This document shows, piece by piece, positions 36,370 through 47,594 of a DNA stretch of 64,000 bases. The stretch is taken from the NCBI GenBank assembly GCA_963969495.1, contig OZ018321.1, positions 121,547,129-121,611,128 on the forward strand, given 5' to 3'. Within the stretch, counting starts at the first letter, position 1. Every line of letters starts with the position of its first letter. Made by a program: the position numbers and the translations under genes. The notes beneath the pieces are model-generated. The model was not told the DNA's origin. It saw nothing but the letters and a program-made list of their open reading frames with translations, and did not search any database. This stretch comes from Ceratothoa steindachneri (Eukaryota > Arthropoda > Malacostraca > Isopoda > Cymothoidae).

Positions 36370-37401
36370 GACGAGGTCTTCAATTAAGAATTTTGGGGGC
36401 AATTGTAACTTAAGTGTCCAAGGCTGCTAACGTAAAGCATACAATTGGTCTACGAGGGTAGTTGCTAGGCGTGGAAGGGGGTACCGGATGCTTCACGTCC
36501 TTTTCTCGCGCGGTGGGTGAAGCCTGTACTTGCTCGGCGCTTGCACTTTTACGAAGCTTTCGTTGCCCTTGAGTTGGCTTCGCTTAAACCCAAACTTATG
36601 TTTGTGGGACGGGGGTGGTTCTTTTTGACCTCCTTGGGATTGAAGTCGTGACTGGAAGCATGGAGGTCGGCTACTTTCAACCACTGCTTGAAAGTGGACG
36701 TTCTTCTGCCCGCTATGAAGGCCCTTAGTTCACGAGGGAGGGTCGAGATAAGTTGATGTGTTCAAAATGAAGTCATTTGGCGACTCATAATCATTTGATA
36801 CTTGAGCGTGATCCAGCCAGAATTAGAAGTTACGCGGAAGCGTGAATCCAAATTGTCTCTAGGTTTGGTCTGGCTGTATTCTCGCGGAGCGGAATATAAC
36901 CCCAATAAAATTCTGAATTCATGTCAATAGAAGAAAGAAGTTCTGCCTTTATGGTTGAATAATCAAGGGTGGCCTATGAAGGAAGCGATATGAATATGTC
37001 ACGAACACGAAGGTTCAGGACTCGAAGTAGCCGCGCGACACCATCTGATTCTAAGTTGCAATTGTCGACTTCGAAGATCTTCTCGAAGTGCGTTAAATAA
37101 GAGCAAATATCTTCTCCATCGTTCTATGCGGGGTGTTTTAGTAAGGGCACTTGAGCCTGTTCATTTCGTTCCAGCTTAGATCTCTCTCGTTTTGCCTAAT
37201 TCGTTCTTTCTCTTCTGCTTCTTTCTGCGCTTTTCTTCATCTTTCTTCTGCTTCTCTATGTGCTTTTCTTTCTTCTTCTTCTCCATGTGCTTTTCTTTCC
37301 GCACGTTCGTTACGTTCCTCTTTCTGGGCGTAAGCGATTAAATCTTTCCTAGATAAGCGTAGGATATGCCCTTGCTTATGAAAGCGATCGAATGAAGACA
37401 T
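36370..37401 (-). pseudogene. Gag of element C
   Basis: The start is at ATG 37401 (MSSFDRFHKQGHILRLS), matching the gag starts of D (43400) and B (25705). A charged coiled coil (EERNERAERKAH) follows. The capsid region is frame-broken (about 37100-36700). FVKVQAPSKYRLHPP near 36550 matches D. A decayed zinc knuckle lies near 36440-36390 (GHLSYNCPQNS in another frame). Confidence 0.65.
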
Positions 37402-37814
37402 CCCCGATATGCTACTTTCAAACTTTGCATACGACAAAGCTACGGGAACTATTGAAGCTTTACCCCAAAACAAATATAAATTCTACTAACGACAAAATTA
37501 TTAAAAATTCTTTGTAAAATTCGGGCGAACTCACACACAAAAAAATAACTAACGAGGGTTTCTTACGCACGACTCCCAAAATTGCGGTTGCTCTTACCAC
37601 TTAGCTAGTATCGTCTTTTAAGGAGCTAGGAAAATTGTGGGCACACCACACAAAAATGGGTTTAAAAATTGTCTGTTACCAGTTAATCAAAAAGAAAACT
37701 GTCCTAATATATTATTGTTCAGATATTCTTGGTAAAGCACTTGTTATTAATTGAACTTAATGATTCAAAATCAGGTGGGGAGGATTCTTAGCAAGACCCA
37801 AAGCCTGACGCCAA

Positions 37815-37817
<3 letters not shown>
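37402..37817 (-). promoter_or_regulatory. Leader of element C with primer-binding-like site
   Basis: On the minus strand, TTTGGCGTCAGGCTTTGGGTC (37797-37817) occupies the place of TTTGGTATCAGGTGTGTGAGG in A/B and CTGGTGTCGAGTGTGTGAGG in D. This is the likely tRNA primer site; I cannot assign the tRNA. Between it and the gag start the leader is non-coding. Confidence 0.55.
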
Positions 37818-37954
<137 letters not shown>

Positions 37955-39151
37955 TATCGAAGTATGGCCAATTGTACAGGAATATACGCACACAGGCTCT
38001 AAGGTAGGCTAAACAAGGCAACAACTGTTATTGTTCTAAGATTGAAATTTGGATAGTTAGCTTTAGCTGCAGCTGCCTGCCCAAGAAATATTCTAAACAC
38101 CCCGATAAAAATAGATTTTAATACACATTAAATATAAGGTACACGAAAATATAGATATTTAGAGGTACATGAATAAGATTGAATTAGGTTCCGAATACTA
38201 ATTGGATAACCAGGGTTATTAAATAGTTATAATAGGAGATTTAGGGTAGTGGGAGATTTAGTTCCTTTGAATCTCGAGAGTAAAGCGGGGCGAACTTGGG
38301 CGATGAGGGTTTTCTTGGTTCTTGGTGACCTTGCTTACTCACACGTGTAGCCTGGAACCCGAAGAGAACGGTGCTACTTTCTCCAAACTCTGATTTAGCG
38401 AGATGCGGACCTCTTTTCCTCCAGAGGTCACCGGACGTACTTCGGTGGGGGGAGGGGATGAGAGGGACTTTTCCAAACTAGGATTGAGCGAGCTATCGGG
38501 CCTCTTGTCCTCGAGAGATCCCTAGAAGAACTTCGGATTACGGCTTCTCCAATCCTTGATCCGAAGGCGGTTGAGAAAGGCTGACGTTGCCTCAAGAGAC
38601 TCTTTTCCCTGACCTGAAGATACGAGTGTGATGTCCACCTTTTTCCTGGTCTGCGATCGTCACTAACCACATCTCGGGAGAGAGTGTCGTTGAATCGATC
38701 CTCTGTTCGTAGAAGCGTCCTCTAACTCAATCTGTGCGTAAACCTTGGCAGGGTGCATATATACCCGGATTTCTCCAAAGCAGGGAGAGAGAGATGGGCC
38801 TTCTCCAACCCTCATTATCGGCTGGTACAACCTCGCGTGTCCTTACGAGACAGTGTTAGAGGCGACGATCAGCGGGTATTATGGAACGATCAGCGGCTGG
38901 AGCCGTAAAATTTGTTTGTAGCAAACCTATAAAATAGATGACTAATTTCCCGACCCGGGGTGGATGGAAGATTAAGACAGCGGGGAGGTAGCTTTCAATT
39001 TCAGCGTCATGCCTCGGTGTGAATTTCTCAGCTGGTGGCAAGTCCAAAAAGGGTGAGGTCGGAGGGATAGGGGAGTAACGGTTCGCTTTCTCTCCCGAAG
39101 TAATATCTTAGGAGGTGGGGAAATACTATTATTTTAGTTGATCTCTCTACA
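37955..39151 (-). repeat. 5' LTR of element C
   Basis: Matches the 3' LTR at 19682-20939. On the minus strand it starts TGTAGAGAGATC and is preceded by the target duplication ATGTT. The two LTRs differ by many substitutions and small indels, so the insertion is not recent. Confidence 0.8.
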
Positions 39152-39156
39152 ATGTT

Positions 39157-39464
39157 CACATCCCGATTTACTCAATTATACGAACATTGAATAAAAATAA
39201 CCTCTCCAAATTTTCCCCGAAGAATTCACATAATCGAGGAATATTACGCCCCTCATAACGTATTCCCCAGCGTCGGATTACCCTCGTAGGCACATAATTT
39301 GTGTTTCTTGTTTTGTTCTTGGCCATTTGAGGACACACTGTCCTCAAAACTTCCAATTTCGTTTTGCTCTTAGTCATCAAATCCACCAAATAAGTCCCTC
39401 TCTTTCTCATCCGCTAACTCGCCCTGAAACGCCAGCAACTCCCCCAACGAGAAGTATCCCAAGG
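39157..39464. other. Unassigned sequence between C and E
   Basis: A minus-strand frame (39168-39410) is open for 80 codons and rich in Arg, but has no motif of Penelope or gypsy proteins. I see no zinc knuckle that would make it part of E gag. Its origin is unknown. Confidence 0.3.
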
Positions 39465-41842
39465 CAGCAAGTTAATTTCCTTTTTTTACAAAAGCTCCCC
39501 CAGTGAGCTTGAGTTCAAAAATGTAAGTGTTAATGGTTGCCGAGTGTCAACCCTCGTAAGAGACACCGGATGTACTTGCTTCGTCGTCTCTGAAAAGTTG
39601 CTCCCTCCAGTGTCCCCAGACCACGATAAATTCGCACTAGTCCATGACTACTTTAGAAGTGCAAATCGGTTCCCCGTAGTCCGCTGCTATCTCGAATGCG
39701 AATACTTCACTGATTGAGCCGAAGTGATAGCAGCTGCCATTAAATTCTGCTCCGTGTTGATCAGCCAGAGCCCGCAGCTCTCCCCTAACCTCTTCGCTAA
39801 GCCCGTCATCACGCGGGCCCAAGCTCTAAAGGACACTCTTCGCCCCGTGTCTTTAGAACCTTCTAATGCCCCACACATTACAGCCCTTCCAAACGAGACC
39901 TACAAGCGCTCAAATGGCATGCCCCTCTCTTCAGTCCTTGGGGGAAAAAGTGAGAAGTGACGAACGTGGATCTGCCCGTGGTCAAATGGAAGTCGCCTAC
40001 CTCATTCGCGACGGACTTCTTCATCGCTATAGTTCGGCTAAGAGTAAAACTTCCACTCGCTTGTTGGGTATCTCCCGGTCCCATGTTCCCCTAGTCCTCC
40101 GAATCGCACACGATATATTAATGGCTGGTTATTACAGTCACAACAAAACGTCTGACAGAATCTTTCGTTATTTATTCTGGCCTCGTGCTGCCAAATAAAT
40201 GACCGAGTTTTGCAGGTCGTGTGACATTTGCCAGAAGACTACAACAAAAGGACGAATACCAACTGCCGCCCTCCAGAAGACCCCAATTGTCTCAGAGCAT
40301 TTTTTTAGAGTGGGCATAGACCTCATTGGCCAAATTCACCCCCGCGTCTAGGGAAGGACACTCGTACGTCCTCACTCTTGTTGACTTGGCAACGAGATTC
40401 CCCGACGCAGTCCCCCTTAAAAAATTGATAGCGTGACGTGTGTGGAGGCCCTTATTTCTATCTTTTCCCGCGTCGGCATCTCGAAGGAGATATTTTTCGA
40501 CAGAGGTAGACATTTTACCTCTGAGCTAATGGAACACGTCAGCAAGCTCCTTGCGATAAGCCCTTGTTTAACTTCCCTTTTCACCCTACCGCTAACGGCG
40601 TCTGTGAAAAGTTGAATGGCACTCTGAAGACCATTCAGAAAAAGTTATTTCATGCTCAGCCCCACGAATGGCATCGATACCTGCCGGTTGCCCTGTTCGC
40701 TGCAGAGAAATCCCCCACAGAACTTTGGAATTTGTCCCTTCGATCTCTTGTATGGCCAAAATATACGCGGACCAATGGGCATTCTGAATTAACTTTTTCT
40801 AATCCCCGCCTGAATGAGGAAATCAAGTCCTCGTATTCTTACGTGTTAGATCTTCGGAACCGCTTGGAAGAATGCGTCGATCTAACGTACAAAAATTCGG
40901 ACTTATATTTAGAAAAATATAGGACCTATTCTAACGTTAGGTCCAAAGAGAGGCGATTCAAGCCCGGTGAAGAAGTAATGCTCCTCTCACTCCCGGAGAC
41001 ATGAAAGCCCTTTTACCAATGGAAAGGCCGTTTCTCATTCTTAAAAGTCCACGGTCCCGTAGATTACTTAATATAGAACCCCTCAGGAAACAAATTGTTA
41101 CATGTTAATATGCTTAAGCTCTCTCATCGCCAAGCATGCATTCAAAAATATTATTGACCTTGACGAAGAGACAGAAATGGAAGTCTCTTATCCATCTCAG
41201 CCTCCTAATTTAACCCTAACTGTATGTGTCGAAGCGGACGAAAACTAACTTCTCGCTTCGCTCCTTGGTTCTCCTGTAAACTGTACCCTGAAAGTCGATT
41301 TAACCCCTTAGTTGGGAGCCCCTCATAAGATGCGGTGGGCTCTTTGGTTAGATAAATTTCCCGATGTAATGTGTGAGAAGGCAGGATGATTTTGGTATTT
41401 TAAGCCTTATATAGCCACAAACACGCAGGATCCTATTAGATCCAAGCCCTACCTGATACCCGTTTACTTGCACCCTAGTGTTAACGCCGAAGTGGAAAAC
41501 TTGCTAAAGTTAAGAATAATTGAACCTTCTTCGTCGAATTATTGTTATCCCATTTTCATGGTCAGAAAGCCAGATCAGTCTTTTTTATTGCCATAGAAAA
41601 AGGACTTATGCAGTTTAAGCGCCTATCTTTTAGTTTAGTTATTGCCTGTAGTAATTATAATCGAATGATGCGCAGGATACTGGATGGGCTGATTAACATT
41701 TCCTTTTACTTCGATAAGGTTTACGTGGCTACCCGTACATGGGACCAGCATCTTACCACCCTACAATCACTCCTAAATAAGTTTCGTAAAAACGACCTCA
41801 CAATAGGCCCTAGCGAGTGCCATTTTGCCTATAAAAGAACAC
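39465..41842 (+). mobile_element. Gmr1-like element E: protease - integrase - RT, both ends lost
   Basis: In order on the plus strand: protease with intact DTG (STLVRDTGCTCFVVSEKLL, about 39545-39600), linker, integrase zinc domain (HNKTSDRIFRYLFWP, CRSCDICQ, about 40140-40235), catalytic Asp in RVGIDLIGQI, Asp in KEIFFDRGRHFTS and Glu in GVCEKLNGTLK (about 40300-40640), GPY/F-type tail (FKPGEEVMLL, VHGPVDYLI, to about 41075), then RT (SKPYLIPVYLHPSVNAEVEN, IFMVRKPDQS, LDGLINISFYFDKVYVATRT, to 41830). Frameshifts and stops are frequent and an RT segment is deleted at about 41571. Element D has inserted after ECHFAYK. The order integrase before RT is read here without any insertion in between. 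Confidence 0.85.
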
Positions 41843-42974
41843 TGTAAAATAAAAACCTCAGCCCTCCCCCCTCAATTTATCGGAGACCACATGCTATGGT
41901 ATCGTGCCATAGGCGACGTCATTTCCAGTTCAAACATTCTTAAATTTTCGACCCCTGAGAATGTTGGGAACATATTTTTCAATCCTGTGAACTTGTCCCA
42001 ATCCTCCCCTTCCCCTGGTGACGAGGTGTGAAACAGCTGCTCTGTCTCACCATTGATGCTAAATGAAGAATAGACTCCGCCTCCGGATTAAGATGTCTCG
42101 AGCTTATGACTCCTTTCTTCAAACAAATACTCGGGCTATTCTCTAGTTCAAAGAGTCCAGCCAGCACCTCAAGGCCGTCCTTATCGCATCGTCCCGTGAG
42201 CGTTCGTCAGACAGCAGACTTCTTCAGCCGTGATTCTACCCAAGTCAATTGGTAGCTTATGAGAACGGCAAGCCTTTGAATTTGAACAACAGTCTTCCTT
42301 CGTTTAATCGGATCGAAGAAAATCTCCATCGATTACCTTTGAGAAAAATGAAGTTTCCTCTTTCAGTGGAATTACGAGAATTGCCACATTTCCTTCAAAC
42401 GTCATCTTTGAAGTTTGGCTATCTTCATCGGAAGGTTGGTTCAGATCGTGCCCCACCTGACTCATTCGGATCGTACCCCTTTTGCCTTATCGGATCGTTT
42501 CCCTACTCGTCTCATCGCAAGGAGGACCTTCCTGAAGTCATAGATCCGTAAGAATGAAGCCCTCTCCATTATTACTATTGTCAAGTTCCCCCTTTTGACC
42601 TGAGCCTAGTTACATTAATCAATTTATTCCATTTGAGAATCTCTTCTCATATTCATTATCGAGAGAGTCTTTCAATTCGAATAATTTCCCTTTGCCTATT
42701 ATTATTCTTATTTTGATCTTTGTAAATAAAATTATATTTTGTTGTTTCATCTTTAACTAACCTTGAAAGATACTCTCGGCCTATTCAATTAAATCTTGCC
42801 AACCATTTATGCACTCTGTTTGATTATTAAGGATTTGAAGCCCAACGCCTCAAGTGTGACCTATAGTTGGTTGTTAATTCCTGCGAACAGTTCTTCAACG
42901 GTTGGCGTTGCAATAGGTGATTAATCGCCCCACATAATATAGGAATAGTGTATGGTATAGAGTGGTTGTACAAC
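41843..42974 (+). repeat. 5' LTR of element D
   Basis: Begins TGTAAAATAAAAACCTC and ends near GGTTGTAC. Shared blocks with 47595-48728 include CGTCAGACAGCAGACTTCTTCAGCC and AATCTCCATCGATTA. A polyadenylation word AATAAA lies near 42725. The frame at 42249-42551 is LTR sequence. Confidence 0.88.
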
Positions 42975-43010
42975 AACATATATTATATATACTACTTCTA
43001 TTTTTTAAAA

Positions 43011-43030
43011 ACTGGTGTCGAGTGTGTGAG
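43011..43030 (+). promoter_or_regulatory. Primer-binding-like site of D
   Basis: CTGGTGTCGAGTGTGTGAGG aligns with TTGGTATCAGGTGTGTGAGG in A/B. TGG matches the CCA end of a tRNA. Unusually, it lies about 37 bases after the LTR, behind a TA-rich spacer. The tRNA is not identified. Confidence 0.5.
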
Positions 43031-43399
43031 GTCCATTACATAATAAATCAGTTTTTTTTATTTACATCCCCTTCAAGTTTAAATAGTTCCCTCTTATTAT
43101 TGAACTTTCTTTATTTTTCCCTTTTAGCCCTAAGTACATTCAAGTTAGTGCTAGATCAATGGAACTTAAGTCTATTAACTATTTAAAATTTATATTATTA
43201 GTTCGGACCCGTTCTGTGTGTTGTGTATTCCATTCCAGGAATATTCGAGTTAATCCTAAGCCGGATTAAAAAGATTAACTCGTCCTAACCGTGTAGGAAG
43301 CGCTTTAGTGTTTATTTAGTGTGATAATTTTTGAATAGTAATTTCGTAACGTCAATAGCCCAGTTTTGCGTGTTACGTTCCACCTAGTTAGCTAACAAG

Positions 43400-44515
43400 A
43401 TGTCTCCTTCGTTCGACCGTTTCAAGGGTCAAGGAGAGTCGTTGAGCCTGTCGGGCCGAGAATTATTAAGTTATATTCATGAGGAAGAGAGAAATAATAG
43501 AGAAGAGCGAAGGAACAATAACTAAGAGTGACTGAAGAGAGAAAAGAACCAAGAGAAGCTGAAGAGAGAAGAGCAAAAGGACTGAGAGAGGCAGAAATGG
43601 AAGAACATAAGAGAATAAGGCAGCATTAAATGGAATTAAGCCGTAATCAATTGGAGTCAATGTCGATTATCTCCCGGACCGAAACTCCACAGTCTCCGTC
43701 ATAAGATTCCCCGTCTTTAAAGAACCAGATGATATTGGAGCTTATCTTACGCATTTCGAGAAGATTTATGAAATCAAAAAATAGGACATCGAGGTAGATG
43801 GGGTACCCAAATTGCACCCTCTCCTAAACTCAAAGTTGAGTGACATTCATTTCGTTTCCCTCAGACTCCACGGTGGACTACTCTACCCTTAAGTCTGAAC
43901 TCTTAGCTGCCCTAAATATAACCCCAGACTTCTATCGTGCTCGTTTCCGTGACGAAAAGATCCGCCACGGTCAGACCTTTCACCATTTTGGGTATACACT
44001 CCAAAAACACCTCCAATTTTGGTTAGATGCGTCTAAAGTTCCCCAAGAATACGAGTCCCTTCTGGACTTCGTCCAAAAAGATCAACTCTTTGCTTCTCTG
44101 ACCCCCTAAATCCGTGCTTTCGTTAAGGAAAAGTGCTTCTCTACGTTCAAGGAATGCCCAGAAAAGGCTGATGCTTATGCAAGTAGGCATAACTTGTACC
44201 CCGAAGTTAATAAGAAGCCTGCCCCATCTTCTCCCAAGCTTAGGATTAATAACTCCAGGCTCCCTCCAAGAAATACCCCTAAATTCGTGAAAGTTCAAGG
44301 TCCCTCGAAACCCCAGATCCTCCCTCTTTCGGAACCAAGAGACATTAAGCCCATAAATAACACTCGCCCCACGTCGTTATTCCCTAGAAGTCAGATAATC
44401 TGTTTCACGTGCGGAACAGAAGGTCATCTACGCACGAACTGCCTAAACAATTCTCAATTTAGAAGCATGACCTCCCATCAGGTACACCAAGTTAGTTCCA
44501 TTCCTGCTTCTCTCT
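43400..44515 (+). pseudogene. Gag of element D with capsid and CCHC knuckle
   Basis: ATG 43400 opens MSPSFDRFKGQGESLSLSG, then a charged coiled coil (43470-43640) with stops. The capsid C-terminal part (43840-44170) includes RFRDEKIRHGQTFHHFGYTL, FWLDASKVP and FVQKDQLFASLTP, a pattern like the SCAN/retroviral capsid C-domain. A basic linker follows (FVKVQGPSKPQILP) and a CCHC zinc knuckle CFTCGTEGHLRTNC (44401-44442). Gag would build the particle that packages element RNA. Several stops and frameshifts make it inactive. Confidence 0.8.
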
Positions 44516-44539
44516 AGTCTCTTAAAGATATCACTACGT

Positions 44540-45165
44540 CTCTCTCGTCGACCAACATCTCGGTTCACCAAATAAATTTTCTCTTTAATAAGAGCTCCAC
44601 CGGTGGTTTAAAATTTGGAAATGAAGCCATGAACAGATGCCGTGTGTCCACCCTTGTACGTGACAATGGGTTCACATGCATCGTGATATCCGAGAATTTT
44701 TTTTCCCTCAGTCTGTTTTGACCACCAAAAGTTCACTGTGGTCCATGATTTCCTCGGCCGAGCGAATCATTTCCTTATTGCAAAATGCCACATCGAATGT
44801 GAGTATTTGACTGGTTAAGTCGAAATGGTAGCAGCCCCAATCAAGTTTTGCTCTGTACTGGTTGGTCAGAGCCCTGAGCTTACAAGTAACCCGGTAGTAC
44901 AACCCGTGGTAACCCATGCCCAGGTCGACAAGGCTTTCCAGGAACCCGTTCCTTTAGAAAACCTCGTTGATCTGGAGATTCAGACCCTCTGGAACGAGGA
45001 TTTTGCCCGCGCCCAGAAGGGGTTTCGCAACTCTCCTTCCCCTTCGGAAGAAAGCCAGGAATCAGAAGCAAGAGTTTTCCAGTGGTGGAAAAAGAATATC
45101 ATACATCGTCAAAGATAAGCTGTTACATCGCAAATGTTCCGGCGGAATAGAACCTGAAACACACA
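44540..45165 (+). pseudogene. Protease and linker of element D
   Basis: ISVHQINFLFNKSSTGGLKF leads to STLVRDNGFTCIVIS (about 44650), where the catalytic DTG has become DNG. A frameshift in a T-run near 44700 follows, then IKFCSVLVGQSPELTSNP and a linker ending in DKLLHRKCSGG. The linker runs straight into the integrase zinc domain. Confidence 0.75.
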
Positions 45166-46200
45166 CCTTGTGTGTTCCCCGCTCTCACGTCCCCAACGTC
45201 CTCCAGATTTCTCACGACAGGTCAACTTTCTAGTCATTTTAGTCATACGAGGAACCTCTCAAAGGATTTTCAAGTATTTTATTGGCCAGGTGCGGCCAGA
45301 GCAATTGCAGAGTACTGCAAATCATGCAATGCCTGCCAAAGGAGATCAGCAAAAGGGAGCGTCAAGCCACCTCCCCTTCAGAAAAGCCCAATCATCACGG
45401 AACCTTTTTCTCGTGTGGCCATTGATCTTATTGCCCCCGTCTAGTGAAGGACACGGTTACGTCCTTACTTTGGTAGACTTTAATATCCGTTTTCCTGAGG
45501 CAGTTTTCCTTAAGCGTTTCGTGCGCCGAAACCCTCATTACCATTTTTTCTCGAGTAGCAGTTCCTAAAGAGGTATTATCGAAACGAGGGAGATAATTTA
45601 CCTCCGAGCTTATGGAGTATGTCAGAAAGCTCCTTATGGTAAAACCTCCGTTTACCACCCCATACCACCCAGCCGCAAACGGAGTTTGCGAAAAGCTAAA
45701 TGGCCCTTTTAAAGCAATCCTCAGAAAATTGTGTATCGATCAACCCAGAGAATGGCACCGCTTTTTACCCGTGGCAGTGTTTGCGTTTCATGAAATCCCC
45801 CATAGGACCCTAGGGTTCGCCCCCTTCGAATTACTATATCACCATAATATTCGAGGCCCTCTTGCTATTTTAAAGGAACTTTTCACCAATCCCTGTCTGG
45901 ATAACGAGATCAAATCCTCCTAATCGTATCTCCTAGATCTCCGAAAAAGCCTTGAAATATCTGCAGACATCATGTATCAAAATTCCGAGGTAAATTTGTA
46001 GAAGTATCAAACTTATTTCCATTTAAAAGCTAAGGAAAGAAGATTTAAGCCTGGCAAGGAGGTGCTGTTGCTACTTTCCAAGGAGAGTAACAAACTCCTG
46101 AGCCAGTGGAAGGGCCCCTTTTCCATTTTAGAGGTAAAAGAACCAGTGGATTACCTGATTAGAACCCCCTAATTACATTTTCCACCTCAATATATTAAAG
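45166..46200 (+). pseudogene. Integrase of element D
   Basis: Zinc domain: SHFSHTRNLSKDFQVFYWPG and CKSCNACQ (about 45225-45340). Catalytic core: RVAIDLIAPV (Asp), a changed second site (LSKRG in place of LSDRG, about 45570) and GVCEKLNGPFK (Glu, about 45690). The tail has the GPY/F-type module: RRFKPGKEVLLLL, QWKGPFSILEVKEPVDYLI (46040-46170). Frameshifts near 45240, 45440 and 45560 break it. It precedes RT/RNase H, as in C and E. Confidence 0.82.
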
Positions 46201-47184
46201 AAATATCACCGTCGTGCGTGTATTAACAACATTGTGGCCCTCGATGCAGAGTCCTCTTTCGAAGCTGTGTATCCCGCTGAACCCTTTAATGTCGTGCAAG
46301 TAGTATGCATTGAACAAAATGGTGATTACCCTATCCCATCTTTACCTGGACTCCCGGAATTACCATACCCCGTGCTGGATGTCTTCTCCAGGCTAGCGCC
46401 TATTCAAAAGAGACGCCTGCATCAGTTGCAAAATGGATTCGAAGATGTCATCTCCGAGACCCCCAGTTGTTTCAATCAATTTAAGCATAACATCGTCCCT
46501 ACTACTCAAGAGCCTGTTCTCTCGGAAAATTAGATGGGCCCAGAGGACGAAAAGGTCAAAGCCATTGCAAAGATGCTCCTTCCCCGCATGAAGAAACAGC
46601 TGAGGTTATTCATGGGATCAGCTTTCTTTTACCGTAGATTTATCCCTAACTTCACGAATATTTCCGCCTCTTTAAGGTCCCGCCTTCAGAAGAGATACCC
46701 AGATCCCCTTCCATGGAATCACGAAGATACTGCTAGATTCCAGGTTCTCAAGGAAAAGCTAGCGTCCGACACCATTTTGAGGCCGTCTAATCCCTCTAAA
46801 CACTTCGTCATCCGGACTAATGCGAGTGGCAAAGGAATTGGATACGTGATGCTCCAATAATCCGACGAAATTGAAAGCCACCAGGTAGCTTACGTGCGCC
46901 GTATGCTACTGCCCCGTGAACGTAATTATTTGGTAATAGACCCGAAAGCTTTAGCTATAGTATGGGGTATTACCAAGTTTTGCATGTATTTAATAAGGAA
47001 AGAGTTCAATGTCGAGACTGACCGTCGCCCTTTGTCATACCTCCGAAGCACTAAGAGCAAGAACGGACGTATAATGTTATGGCTTTTGATACTCCAACAA
47101 TATCAGTTCAAAGTTTGGTATTTACGTGGTACCGAAAATTGTATAGCTGATATTCTTAGCCGGAATCGATTAGTTTTTCCTTGA
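46201..47184 (+). pseudogene. Pre-RT, RT thumb and RNase H of element D; RT palm deleted
   Basis: The pre-RT segment (46234-46533) includes PFNVVQVVCIEQNGDYPIPS and FEDVISETPSCFNQFKHNIV. The RT palm should follow, but frames jump to the thumb at 46534 (KAIAKMLLPRMKKQLRLFMG, PNFTNISASL) and RNase H (FVIRTNASGKGIGYVMLQ, with Asp changed to Asn; VETDRRPLSYL; ENCIADILSRN), ending at a stop at 47184. One stop (46859) splits RNase H. Confidence 0.82.
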
Positions 47185-47594
47185 GAACCTGGAATCTAGC
47201 AGCTGGCTAATCCACTAAATTATAGGTCACCTGTATACCCGTCAGCTAATCATGTATTTATTATTTTTCTTTATTTTAACTCTGTACATATATCTACAGT
47301 CACTGTTGATACTTATTTGATATAGTATTTTTTTTGTTGTTGTTGTTCCACTACCATTTTAGGCAAAGTTATAATTTTGTTCCTTAATTTAAATGTAATT
47401 TTCGTTTGTCGATCCATTTCATTAAGTTTTGCTCAGATCAATATCATAGCTTTTTGTAAGCGTCTCGAGTACAGGTCAGGGCCCCGTTTTTTTATCAGGC
47501 TGATGCCTTAATAATAATTCCTCCTATCCAAATTTACGATGTCCCTTGTTCTTCCCCCTCTTTCAGGAAAGTTTCATCGTATTGAAGGGAAGGG
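47185..47594 (+). other. 3' untranslated part of D with polypurine tract
   Basis: Non-coding AT-rich DNA ending in GAAGGGAAGGG (47584-47594), immediately before the 3' LTR. Confidence 0.7.

Noticed and set aside
39168..39410. Penelope F upstream protein beyond element C
   Set aside because: The frame faces the right way, but lacks the motifs expected before the Penelope RT, so I left it unassigned.
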